Source: JAUMBM01 sp964441755
Lineage (GTDB): Bacteria > Bacteroidota > Bacteroidia > Chitinophagales > Saprospiraceae
Length of the DNA stretch: 64,000 nucleotides
Reading direction: 5' to 3'
NCBI GenBank assembly: GCA_964441755.1
Contig: CAYTVG010000002.1
Span: 1-64,000 of the forward strand
Shown: in pieces, positions 27,114 to 35,671 of the stretch
Layout: every line of letters starts with the position of its first letter
Numbering within the stretch: the stretch's first letter is position 1
Translations under genes and position numbers: made by a program
Notes under the pieces: generated by a model
What the model saw: only the letters and a program-made list of their open reading frames with translations
Databases searched by the model: none
What the model was told of the DNA's origin: nothing

Positions 27114-27818
27114 ATGATTGATGCTTTGCCACGTGTATTCATTTCCCGCTCATTGAGCGCAGACAGTCCTTTTGGACAATTGGGTGATGGCTGGCAGATC
27201 GTTGACCAGAGTCTGGTTGATTTCAAAGCTGTGCCTTTTGTGCTGCCGGCCCGCTTCGAGTGGGTTTTTTTCTACAGTGCGCAGGCGGTATATTTTTTTT
27301 TTAAAGGCCTGCAGCAGCCTTTGCCACCGGCCTTGCATTGGGCGGCCCTGGGCCCGGGCACTGCCAAGGCACTGCACGACCAGGGGCTGCAAGCTGATTT
27401 TGTCGGCCAAGGCCTTGCGGCTACACTGGCGGAGGATTTTCTGGCCCTTGCAAGGGGTTGTCGCGTACTGTTTCCGCAGGCCCGGCATTCACGGCAGGCA
27501 CTGGAAAAAATCATAGGCGCGCAACTGGATGTTTATCCGCTGGTAGTCTATGACAATCAGCCAAAAGCAGTATTTGATATACCTTTTTGTGATTTCCTGA
27601 TTTTTACGAGTCCGATGAACGCACAGGCTTACTACAGCCGCTATACCCAACAGCGAACTCAGCAGGTTATTGCTATCGGACAACCAACAGCAGAAAAGCT
27701 GATATCGCTGGGTATCGAAAAACCGGCCATAGCGGATGAGCCTTCGGAGGCATCTTTGCTTCAGCTTTTATATGCATTGCGCAAAGATCAAATTGTTGAT
27801 AATGAGTTAAATATGTAG
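27114..27818 (+). CDS. hemD: Uroporphyrinogen-III synthase
   Basis: A 234-residue HemD, which closes and inverts ring D of hydroxymethylbilane to make uroporphyrinogen III for haem. The family is weakly conserved but recognisable from VFISRSL at the start, FYSAQAVYFFF (the usual FTSxNAV position), ALGPGTAKAL, the second-domain DFLIFTSPMNAQAYY, and AIGQPTAEKL near the C-terminus. The length is normal. Other haem genes are not adjacent. Confidence 0.85.
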   Translation: MIDALPRVFISRSLSADSPFGQLGDGWQIVDQSLVDFKAVPFVLPARFEWVFFYSAQAVYFFFKGLQQPLPPALHWAALGPGTAKALHDQGLQADFVGQGLAATLAEDFLALARGCRVLFPQARHSRQALEKIIGAQLDVYPLVVYDNQPKAVFDIPFCDFLIFTSPMNAQAYYSRYTQQRTQQVIAIGQPTAEKLISLGIEKPAIADEPSEASLLQLLYALRKDQIVDNELNM

Positions 27819-27937
27819 TTTTGATAATTTTTTTGCCCGGGGTAATAGAGTTACTATTTCGCGCATTACCACAGTTCGAAGGAGCGCAGCCGGCCTTGCC
27901 GGACCGGAAAGGATGAAAATGCGCGAAAGAGGAACCG

Positions 27938-27956
27938 TTTTGCCGGGCCGGCAAAA
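27938..27956. repeat. Compact palindrome before the PKD protein gene
   Basis: Nine-base arms (27938-27946 and 27948-27956) around a single G form a perfect inverted repeat. The A-run after it would give a T-tract on the minus strand, but no minus-strand gene ends nearby. It lies 49 bases upstream of the ATG at 28005. Confidence 0.35.
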
Positions 27957-28004
27957 AAATGCCGAACACGCGCTCAAGCATAAACCTACTTAAGTATTGA
28001 AACC

Positions 28005-30602
28005 ATGGCCAGATTAATCAGTCTTTCCAACAGGGTGTTCATCGGGGGGCTCATCGTCGGCTTGCTGCTGATGAATGTGTGCGTATCAGCACAATCGTCA
28101 ACATTTACCGGACAAATTAACCGCTATGCTGCTGTGCTGGAAGTCGACGGCTGTGCCAACAGTCTCCGGCTGGCTGATACCACCGGTTTTGCACCCGGCA
28201 CCGCAGTGCTCCTGATTCAATTGCAGGGCGCTGCCATCAATGAGTCGGACAATGCTGCTTTTGGCCAAATAAACAGCCTCAATGGCGCAGGGCTGTACGA
28301 GCTCAACACAGTGCACGCCCGCGAGGGCATGACGCTCTTTTTGTCGGGAAAAATGCAGGCAGGCTACACGCCTGCGGCAGGCCTGCAGCTGGTACAGGTA
28401 GCTGCTGCCGCGACTGCGCGTGTTACGGATACAGTTTTTGCTGCCGCCTGGAACGGGCAGACGGGTGGGGTAGTTGCTTTGATGGCAGATACCCTTATAC
28501 TGGAGGCTCCGGTGGTGGCCACCGGCAGGGGATTCAGGGGGGCTACTTCTGTACTGGCTGAGGGCGTCATTTGCAATTCGCTGACATTCAACAATCGATA
28601 CTATTATGCTCAGGGCAACTGGCGGTCGGCGCCCAAGGGGGAAGGAATGGCGCTGCCCATTGCGGGAAAGGAGTGGGGGCGTGGCGCCCAGGCCAGTGGT
28701 GGTGGCGGCGGGAATAATCACAACAGTGGCGGCGGGGGCGGCAGTGGCGGCGGTATCGGCGGTCGCGGGGGCGAAAATGAGGAGCCCAGCTTTGGCGGCT
28801 GTGATGGTTTTTTCCCCGGCGAGGGAGGTAAACTGCCGGCGGCAGCCGCTGATAACCGGTTTTTATGGCCTGGCGGCGGCGGCGGCGCGGGCCACCGCAA
28901 CAACAATACCAACAGCAGCGGGGGCGCCGGCGGGGGGATCATTTTCATAAAAGCCAATGTGGTCATTGCCAGCGGCGGCAGCCTGCTGGCCAATGGCCTG
29001 CCTGGGCGAAGCCTGGGCGGCGATGGTGCCGGCGGCGGCGGTGGCGGCGGTACCATCGCGCTTTTTGCAGCGGAGCTGCTGGGCGACCTGCCAATAGCTG
29101 CCAGGGGTGGCGGCGGCGGATCAGTCAACAACGGTGGGCAGGAAAGGTGTATGGGCCCCGGCGGCGGCGGCGGCGGCGGCCGCGTAATGAGTCCCCTGAC
29201 GCTCGTGGCCGATCTGGACGGGGGTAGCTCCGGGCTCACATTTAATTCCGCCAGCTGCCCGGAGGGAGCTAATGCAGCGCTGTCCGGCCAGTCGGGACTG
29301 ATGCTGCAGGTGGCTGAGCCTGTGCAGACAGCTCTTTTTACCCGCCCTTCTTTGCAGCTACTCACTATCGATACCTCGGCTTGTAGCAATGATACGCTGA
29401 TCATCGATGGTATGTCGGAAGGAGCTATTGTTTCGCTGGCCTGGCAGTGGTTTGATGGCAATGGTTTTACAGACCTGCCGGCCGGGGCTGGCTATCAGGG
29501 GGTTGCAACCGACCGGCTCTCACTGGCACCCGGGGCGGCTGCGGGCGCTTATCGCCTGGTAGGGAGCGTCGGGCCTGATTGCCCGCTCATCATCAGTGAT
29601 ACGATCCATATTGAGCTGGTCAGCCCGCCCCAGGCATCATTTGGCGCGGAAATAAATCAACTGGCGGTGCTGCTCACCAATATGAGTACACATAGCGATA
29701 ACTATTTTTGGGATTTTGGGGATGGAAATTTTAGTGATGAACTGAATCCGCTGCATACCTATGAGCAGGGGGGGACCTATACAATTAGTTTGTTGGCATC
29801 AGGTAGTTGCGGACAGGACACCTTGTTGCTGACGGTAGTTGTCGGACTGCCTCCCTCAGCAGCAATCAATTTTGAAGTGGAGCCCAACTGTTCATCGCAG
29901 CCAACGACGGTGCGGTTTAGCAGTGGGGCTGTGGCTGGTGATGTCAGTTGGCTGTGGTCGTTTCCGGGTGCCAATCCTGCTGTTTCATCGGATTCCTCGG
30001 TACAGGTGGTCTACAACAGCCCCGGCCTTTATGAAGCCGTGCTCGTATTGAGCAATCCTTTTGGCACCACTACGGCTTCTGTGCAATTGCTCATACCAAC
30101 GCCGCCCAGCCCGGCTTATTCTTTTGAAACCGATGGTCTGCTTGTCGCTTTTACCAATCTTTCACAAAATGCAGACCAGTACAACTGGAATTTTGGCGAT
30201 GGCAATACGAGTGAGCTGGAAAATCCGGTACATCAGTATGCTGCTCCCGGAACCTATGACGTGAGCCTGAATGCGCAAAATGCTTTCTGCGGTATTGCAT
30301 TCGTTCGCCGTATTACCGTTGTCATTAGTGCTGACGATCCGCTTGTAGGGGGAGAGGGGGGCGTAGCCTTGTTCCCCAACCCCGTAGCGGGAGCGCTGCA
30401 GGTGTCGGGCTGGCCGGGAGGCACTGCCCGGCTGTGGGATAGCAGCGGCAGGCTGCTGCGCCACTGGCGGGTAGACACTGCGGCCGCAGACGGCTGGCAG
30501 GTCGACTTGTCGGCCCTGCCTGCCGGCAGTTACTTGCTGGGGCTGTCAGTTGAAAAAGAGGGGCCACCGCGCCTGTTCAGGCGTATTGTGAAGTTGCCGT
30601 AA
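28005..30602 (+). CDS. Secreted glycine-rich PKD-domain protein with T9SS sorting signal
   Basis: An 865-residue exported protein. Residues 1-30 form a signal peptide ending CVSAQ. An N-terminal beta domain follows. Residues 225-400 are extremely Gly-rich, with several runs of 5-7 glycines. Three PKD-type modules then follow (WDFGDG near 566, LWSFPGA near 650, WNFGDG near 728), and the last 75 residues are a type A T9SS sorting domain (ALFPNPVAG, a short beta fold, LPAGSYLLGL). It is probably a surface-attached or released adhesin or matrix protein. The strongest terminator cluster of the window follows it. Confidence 0.85.
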   Translation: MARLISLSNRVFIGGLIVGLLLMNVCVSAQSSTFTGQINRYAAVLEVDGCANSLRLADTTGFAPGTAVLLIQLQGAAINESDNAAFGQINSLNGAGLYELNTVHAREGMTLFLSGKMQAGYTPAAGLQLVQVAAAATARVTDTVFAAAWNGQTGGVVALMADTLILEAPVVATGRGFRGATSVLAEGVICNSLTFNNRYYYAQGNWRSAPKGEGMALPIAGKEWGRGAQASGGGGGNNHNSGGGGGSGGGIGGRGGENEEPSFGGCDGFFPGEGGKLPAAAADNRFLWPGGGGGAGHRNNNTNSSGGAGGGIIFIKANVVIASGGSLLANGLPGRSLGGDGAGGGGGGGTIALFAAELLGDLPIAARGGGGGSVNNGGQERCMGPGGGGGGGRVMSPLTLVADLDGGSSGLTFNSASCPEGANAALSGQSGLMLQVAEPVQTALFTRPSLQLLTIDTSACSNDTLIIDGMSEGAIVSLAWQWFDGNGFTDLPAGAGYQGVATDRLSLAPGAAAGAYRLVGSVGPDCPLIISDTIHIELVSPPQASFGAEINQLAVLLTNMSTHSDNYFWDFGDGNFSDELNPLHTYEQGGTYTISLLASGSCGQDTLLLTVVVGLPPSAAINFEVEPNCSSQPTTVRFSSGAVAGDVSWLWSFPGANPAVSSDSSVQVVYNSPGLYEAVLVLSNPFGTTTASVQLLIPTPPSPAYSFETDGLLVAFTNLSQNADQYNWNFGDGNTSELENPVHQYAAPGTYDVSLNAQNAFCGIAFVRRITVVISADDPLVGGEGGVALFPNPVAGALQVSGWPGGTARLWDSSGRLLRHWRVDTAAADGWQVDLSALPAGSYLLGLSVEKEGPPRLFRRIVKLP

Positions 30603-30607
30603 AAAAA

Positions 30608-30645
30608 AGCGTTTCCCCGGCGGCTCGAGCCGCCGGGGAAACGCT
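30608..30645. terminator. 38-nt perfect palindromic terminator after the PKD gene
   Basis: A perfect palindrome centred at 30626/30627 and preceded by eight A. Two more hairpins follow closely (30653-30679 and 30691-30712). The A-run gives a T-tract on the minus strand. It separates the convergent PKD and PspA-like genes. Confidence 0.8.
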
Positions 30646-30652
30646 GCATGGC

Positions 30653-30679
30653 TGTTTCGCTGCCAGGGGCAGCGAAACA
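30653..30679. terminator. Second hairpin in the convergent intergenic region
   Basis: Twelve-base arms (30653-30664 and 30668-30679) with a 3-base loop, directly after the 38-nt palindrome. Confidence 0.55.
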
Positions 30680-30690
30680 ACCGTCCTATG

Positions 30691-30712
30691 CTTGATTTTT
30701 ACAAAAATCAAG
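30691..30712 (-). terminator. Third hairpin, near the end of the PspA-like gene
   Basis: Ten-base AT-rich arms (30691-30700 and 30703-30712) around a 2-base loop, 18 bases past the stop of the minus-strand gene. Confidence 0.5.
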
Positions 30713-30729
30713 CCCCTGTGCAGGCTGGA

Positions 30730-31746
30730 TTAGTTGAAAAAATTGTCGTACTGGTTCTTGTGACCAGGATCCCGCATCGTCTGCTTAACAGGCGCATTGA
30801 GGTCCAGCACCTCGTCTTCGTCCATCGCTTTGAGGAGCAAAGAATTTTTCTCTTCACCCAGCAAGAGTGAGGTGCTCTCTTTCTCCCATTTTTCCAGCAT
30901 TTTGAGTCCCTCTTCTTCGAAGATACCGTTTTGAAGATCGATCGATTGCATGAAATTGGAAGAGAGTTCCATAAAACGCTCCATCTCACCTACCTTGTTG
31001 GCTACATCCTCGGCTACGGCTTCCATGGCCATATCAAACATAGCGCGCTTGTCAGGATCGCCGGAAATGATGCTGATGGCCGACTGCATGGCGGAGTGAG
31101 AGGCTCTGATGGCTTTGCGTTCCTGCTCCTTGACAGCAACCTGGTCTTTAATATCCTCTGCCAGTACCTGGCTGTTTTCGTACATCTTGGTGAGCACCCG
31201 ATACAGGATCTCCATTTTTTTATACAGATCCTCAAGTCGCATATTTGACTCCTGCAGACGACCGGCCCGCCGGGTTTTCAGGACGATGATCGACTGATTT
31301 TGGCTGTCTTTGGCCTTGCTGGCGAGCTCCAGATTGTTTTTTATCTCCCGCTGGTTGTTGATAATCAGTTCTTTGAGCTTGTGCATCTGCCCGCGCAACT
31401 GGCTTATCTGTTTGTTCATTTTGCGCAGGTTTCCCTCCAGCTCTTCGACATAACTTTTGAGTATGCCGATGGGGTCTATCTGGACAAACAGGCCTGTAAT
31501 ATAGCGCATAACGCTTTTGTACATATAGCCAATCAGCGTGCGAAATTTGGGGTCCAGCGCCACATAGGCAGCAATGGCTACGACGGCCAGTGTGCCGGCC
31601 AGGTAGAGGGTGTTGGCAAAGATGGCCTCCCAATTGACTGCGGTGATGATATACACCCCCAGGGCAGCCAGGGCTGCCAGAAAAATCAGGCCCGTGATAC
31701 CCTCAGGCCGCTGCCAAAATGACTTCTGCTTGGCTTGCATTTCCAT
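30730..31746 (-). CDS. Membrane-anchored coiled-coil protein, PspA/IM30-like
   Basis: A 338-residue protein I cannot place firmly. Two hydrophobic spans near residues 17-38 and 44-63 are followed by a long heptad-rich region (about 95-240; VEELEGNLRKMNKQISQLRGQ) that resembles PspA/IM30-like coiled coils in composition and length. The C-terminal 80 residues are acidic and probably flexible. A role in membrane stress or envelope organisation is a guess from the architecture. It is monocistronic. Confidence 0.68.
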   Translation of the reverse strand: MEMQAKQKSFWQRPEGITGLIFLAALAALGVYIITAVNWEAIFANTLYLAGTLAVVAIAAYVALDPKFRTLIGYMYKSVMRYITGLFVQIDPIGILKSYVEELEGNLRKMNKQISQLRGQMHKLKELIINNQREIKNNLELASKAKDSQNQSIIVLKTRRAGRLQESNMRLEDLYKKMEILYRVLTKMYENSQVLAEDIKDQVAVKEQERKAIRASHSAMQSAISIISGDPDKRAMFDMAMEAVAEDVANKVGEMERFMELSSNFMQSIDLQNGIFEEEGLKMLEKWEKESTSLLLGEEKNSLLLKAMDEDEVLDLNAPVKQTMRDPGHKNQYDNFFN

Positions 31747-32124
31747 ATATTAGCTATTTGACTGTTTTGATATTTGCGGATGTCTGTAACTGTAGAACCC
31801 TCTTTTTCTGGTGTTTTGGAGTCTAACGACAGCATTTCGCTATTAGAGCGAATACACATCCTGTTTTTGATTTTTTTAGAAAATCAAAAGCAGATAATAC
31901 CAAAAGTAAGGTTAACGCTCTATACAACCGGGATGATAACGACGATACAACCAAAATTATCTACCAATCTCAGTTTTTTATCTCCTATTATCCCGTCGGG
32001 CATGTCCCATACAAAGAAAGTAAAAAAAAGCATACGATGAGCACAAAAAAACCGGGACAGTTTATAAAGCAACAGGCCGATCCAAGCGGATCGGCCTGTT
32101 GTCCTGCAGCTATGGCAGCAAAAA
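31747..32124. other. Intergenic region with no convincing gene
   Basis: 378 bases between two minus-strand genes. It holds the terminator of the thioredoxin gene (32070-32101). A short plus-strand open frame (31774-32040, 88 codons) has no family-like features and lacks a good promoter, so it is not called. Confidence 0.5.
32070..32101 (-). terminator. Terminator after the TlpA-like gene
   Basis: Fourteen-base perfect arms (32070-32083 and 32088-32101) around a 4-base loop, 24 bases after the stop of the minus-strand thioredoxin gene. Confidence 0.7.
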
Positions 32125-33234
32125 TTACAGCAGTGACTGCAGTGCCTGCTCAATCTGGGCGGCACCGCGCAGGTTGACAGCTGCAATTTTGCCTTCACGG
32201 TCGATCAGGAAGGTGCGTGGGATGCTGTTGACGCCATAGAGAGCTGCAGCAGGTGTTTCCCATTTGAAAAGATCGCTTACGTGGTACTCCCACTCAAGCT
32301 GATCTTGCTGTATGGCGCCAACCCAGCGCTGCTTCTGATCGGCCATGGCCTGTTCGAGCTGAGCAGCCGGCATAGCTGCGCGGGTGCGCGAGTCAATGCC
32401 ATCCAGTGAAACACTGAATACTGTAAATCCTCTGGACTTATACTTGCGATACACCTGTACCACATTGGGGTTCTCCCGGCGGCAGGGGCCACACCAGCTG
32501 GCCCAAAAATCAAGTAATACTACCTGTCCTTTGAGGTCTGCCAGCGAATAAGTCTTGCCGTTGGGGTTGTTAAGCTTGATGTTCGGAGCAGGCTGGCCGA
32601 CTTGTATCAGCTCCGTAGCGCGTTGCGCCAGCACCTGTTGCTCAAGGCTGATGAGGTAGTTGCCAAACTCCTGTGTAAGCGGAGCATCAGGACTCTCTTT
32701 GACGAGACGCTGGTGCGCACGCTTTTGAATATCCAAAAATTCTCCGCTTGCTCCCAGCGCGCGATAGGCAATGAAAGTAGCAAGCTGAGCACTTTGTACC
32801 GTATCGACAAAGCGGCTGATATCCTCAGCCGTAAAACGGCGCTGGCCAAGACCCTGCATCATGCTTACCATCGTCTGAGAACTCCCGGATCCCTGAATGG
32901 TCACATCATAAATATCAAAGCCCTGCAGCGCACCGTTGATGACAATTTTTGTTTCAGTGCCGTCAAGTACCAGATTGATGCGCTTAGCGCCAATCCGCAG
33001 GTTGTAAATACCTTCTTTGACGCCCTCGGGGAAGTTCATGCTGAATGCACCGGAGCCATTGATATCTACCTTGGTGAGGATATTGCTGGCCTGACCAATC
33101 GTTACCTCATCGAGAAAGGCCTGAAGATTCTCGGCACCGGCAATATTTCCTTCAATTACCAGACCCGATTTCTGGCAACCGTAAAACAAGCTTGTGAAGG
33201 CAAGCAAGGTAATGAGTATTAATTGTCTCGTCAT
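32125..33234 (-). CDS. TlpA-family thiol-disulfide lipoprotein with DUF4369-like N-terminal domain
   Basis: A 369-residue envelope lipoprotein. The signal peptide ends in a lipobox (FYGC, Cys20). About residues 25-130 form a beta-sandwich with a DUF4369-like pattern. The C-terminal 150 residues are a thioredoxin-fold domain with the active-site motif WCGPC near residue 247. It probably acts as a periplasmic reductase. It lies 52 bases downstream of purL on the same strand and could be co-transcribed with it. Confidence 0.88.
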   Translation of the reverse strand: MTRQLILITLLAFTSLFYGCQKSGLVIEGNIAGAENLQAFLDEVTIGQASNILTKVDINGSGAFSMNFPEGVKEGIYNLRIGAKRINLVLDGTETKIVINGALQGFDIYDVTIQGSGSSQTMVSMMQGLGQRRFTAEDISRFVDTVQSAQLATFIAYRALGASGEFLDIQKRAHQRLVKESPDAPLTQEFGNYLISLEQQVLAQRATELIQVGQPAPNIKLNNPNGKTYSLADLKGQVVLLDFWASWCGPCRRENPNVVQVYRKYKSRGFTVFSVSLDGIDSRTRAAMPAAQLEQAMADQKQRWVGAIQQDQLEWEYHVSDLFKWETPAAALYGVNSIPRTFLIDREGKIAAVNLRGAAQIEQALQSLL

Positions 33235-33286
33235 GGTAATTTCAGTTTATGCGAAATCAATGAATTCAATGCATCTTATAAATGCC

Positions 33287-35521
33287 TCAATCTTCAAAAA
33301 AGTTGGATAAGGTATTGTGATAAATTGACTTCCAATCAGCAACAGGACCAAAATCCTTGTCATCAATAATAGCATGGCTGCCACTGACTTCTCCGAGGTA
33401 GGTGAAGCTCATATTGGTGATGTTGAGCATCGACTGCAATTCGCTCTCTTTGGCCGGGTCAATGCTGATGACCACTCGGCTCTGGCTTTCACCAAAGAGG
33501 TAGGCATCGGGCCGGAAATGATCATCTGTAGAAATGCTGAAGCCCAGCGTATTGACCATGGCAGATTCCATGAGACAGGCAAACAAGCCTCCTTCTGAAA
33601 CATCATGTGCTGATGCAACGATGCCCTTTTTGATGAGCTGACGAAGTAGCTGTTGTAGTTGATATTCTTCTTCGAGTTCAAAATAAGGGGCTGGTGAGTG
33701 CTCAATCTGATGAACTACGCGCAGATATTCCGAGCTTCCCAAATCATCATGCGGAGCACCCAGCATGTAAATGAGGTGACCCGTTTGCCGGAAACCAAGC
33801 CCTGTCTGCACAGATGTATCCTCCAGCAAACCAAGCATTCCTATGGTCGGGGTAGGGTAGACGGGCTCCGTCTTATCCTGTAGTACCGTCTGGTTGTAAA
33901 AACTCACATTACCGCCTGTGACAGGGGTGTTAAACTTTCGGCAGGCTTCTCCCATACCTTTGATGGCCTGCACAAATTGCCAGTATACCTCCGGATTGTA
34001 AGGGTTACCAAAGTTCAGGCAGTTGGTAATGGCCAGGGGTGTGGCGCCTGTGCAGCTAATGTTGCGCGCAGCTTCCGCTACTGCAATCATGGCTCCCTTG
34101 TAGGGATCGGCATAGACATAGGCGGGGTTGCAGTCAACTGTGAGCGCCAGCGCTTTTTCGCTGCCTTTGATGCGCACCAGACTCGCATCGGCGGGATTGT
34201 TGGTGTGCATGGAGTTGGTGCGCACCATACTGTCGTACTGTTCGTAAATCCACCGTTTGGATACCAGATTCGGCGATGACCAGAGTTGTCGGGCAGCTGC
34301 TACCAGGTCCGATGGCAGGGGCACCTGCTCTATGGAAAAATTATCTATGTCACTAAGGTAGGCAGGTTTGCTAAAGCTGCGCTCATAGACAGGCGCACCA
34401 CCGCCCAGTACCAGGCTGTGCGCTTCCACATCGGCAACTTTTTCGCCGCGGTGGTAAAATTCGATCCTGCCGGTATCCGTAACCGTACCAATCTCTTCAC
34501 AGGGCAGGTCCCACTTGTCAAAGACAGCCTTGAGTTTGTCTTCCTGCCCTTTATGACATACAATGAGCATGCGCTCCTGACTCTCACTGAGCAGGATTTC
34601 AAAAGGCTGCATATTGGCCTGCCGGGTAGGAACCTTGTCGAGATCGATGCGCATACCTACGCCGCTCTTGGCACTCATCTCAGAGGTGGAGCAGGTGATG
34701 CCGGCTGCGCCCATATCCTGCATGCCCACGATGGCTCCTGTATGTATCGCTTCGAGTGTGGCCTCCAACAGCAGCTTTTCCTGGAAAGGATCTCCCACCT
34801 GTACCGCCGGCAAATCCTGGGCTGAGTCTTCCGTCAGGTCTGCTGAGGCAAATGTTGCACCATGTATGCCATCTTTGCCGGTGGCTGAGCCTACGATGAA
34901 TACAGGATTGCCCGGCCCGTCAGCAACGGCAGAGACGGTCTCACCAATGCGCACAATACCTGCTGACATGGCGTTGACAAGAATGTTCTGGTTGTAGCAG
35001 GGGTGAAAAAAGACCTCACCGCCAACCGTGGGTACGCCAAAGCAGTTGCCGTAGTCGCCAATGCCGTGTACTACCCCTTTGACGAGCCGACGGCTGTGTG
35101 GTAGTGAAAGATCACCGAAGCGGAGTGAATTGAGCGCAGCAATGGGGCGGGCACCCATGGTAAATATGTCGCGGTGAATACCCCCAACGCCGGTGGCCGC
35201 TCCCTGATAGGGCTCAATGGCACTGGGATGATTGTGGGACTCTATCTTGAAGGCGCAGGCCCAGCCGTCACCAATGTCTACCAGCCCGGCATTTTCCTCA
35301 CCTGCACCTACCAAAAGGCTGTCGCCCTCCCGGGGGAGCGTCTTGAGCCAGCGTATGGAGTTTTTGTAGGAGCAGTGTTCCGACCACATGACGGAATAGA
35401 TACTCAGTTCCGTAAAGTTGGGTATCCTGCCCATGAGCTGGCAGATACGGTCAAATTCCTCAGCCGTAAGGCCTAAGTTGCGGGCAACCTCTACGGTTAT
35501 TCGCGCTTCCGTTGTTTGCAT
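33287..35521 (-). CDS. purL: Phosphoribosylformylglycinamidine synthase II (PurL)
   Basis: A 744-residue small-type PurL, which converts FGAR to FGAM in purine synthesis with ammonia supplied by PurQ. Recognised from SEHCSYKNS near residue 50, ESHNHPSAIEPYQGAATGVGGI, DMGAAGITCSTSEM and the C-terminal ATP-binding segments. The ATG at 35521 matches the usual start; an in-frame TTG upstream (35548) lies inside the promoter. purA at 62 kb belongs to the same pathway but is not linked. purS and purQ are not in the window. Confidence 0.96.
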   Translation of the reverse strand: MQTTEARITVEVARNLGLTAEEFDRICQLMGRIPNFTELSIYSVMWSEHCSYKNSIRWLKTLPREGDSLLVGAGEENAGLVDIGDGWACAFKIESHNHPSAIEPYQGAATGVGGIHRDIFTMGARPIAALNSLRFGDLSLPHSRRLVKGVVHGIGDYGNCFGVPTVGGEVFFHPCYNQNILVNAMSAGIVRIGETVSAVADGPGNPVFIVGSATGKDGIHGATFASADLTEDSAQDLPAVQVGDPFQEKLLLEATLEAIHTGAIVGMQDMGAAGITCSTSEMSAKSGVGMRIDLDKVPTRQANMQPFEILLSESQERMLIVCHKGQEDKLKAVFDKWDLPCEEIGTVTDTGRIEFYHRGEKVADVEAHSLVLGGGAPVYERSFSKPAYLSDIDNFSIEQVPLPSDLVAAARQLWSSPNLVSKRWIYEQYDSMVRTNSMHTNNPADASLVRIKGSEKALALTVDCNPAYVYADPYKGAMIAVAEAARNISCTGATPLAITNCLNFGNPYNPEVYWQFVQAIKGMGEACRKFNTPVTGGNVSFYNQTVLQDKTEPVYPTPTIGMLGLLEDTSVQTGLGFRQTGHLIYMLGAPHDDLGSSEYLRVVHQIEHSPAPYFELEEEYQLQQLLRQLIKKGIVASAHDVSEGGLFACLMESAMVNTLGFSISTDDHFRPDAYLFGESQSRVVISIDPAKESELQSMLNITNMSFTYLGEVSGSHAIIDDKDFGPVADWKSIYHNTLSNFFED

Positions 35522-35545
35522 AACTTTTTTGCTTGTTAGCCGATG

Positions 35546-35553
35546 CAAAGGTA
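35546..35553 (-). promoter_or_regulatory. purL -7 promoter element (TACCTTTG)
   Basis: An exact TAnnTTTG match on the minus strand, 24 bases before the ATG at 35521. It gives a short leader and argues against the longer TTG start. Confidence 0.5.
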
Positions 35554-35630
35554 AACAGAAATGGCTATTCTGTGCGTTGGATTATTGGTAGTACGATAAT
35601 TTTAGCGTGCGATCCTCGGACAGCTTTTAC

Positions 35631-35638
35631 TACTTTTG
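35631..35638 (+). promoter_or_regulatory. -7 promoter element of the OmpA/TSP3 gene (TACTTTTG)
   Basis: An exact TAnnTTTG match 33 bases before the ATG at 35672. It overlaps an in-frame TTG at 35636, which excludes that codon as the start. Confidence 0.5.
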
Positions 35639-35671
35639 TTGGTTAGTTTGTGTTTGCTCAATCAATTTTCT

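Noticed and set aside
28718..29461. Proline-rich 247-codon frame opposite the glycine-rich tract
   Set aside because: Poly-Pro is the automatic complement of GGC runs that encode poly-Gly.
31774..32040. 88-codon plus-strand frame in an intergenic gap
   Set aside because: No family-like motif, and it lies in the promoter and terminator space of two minus-strand genes.
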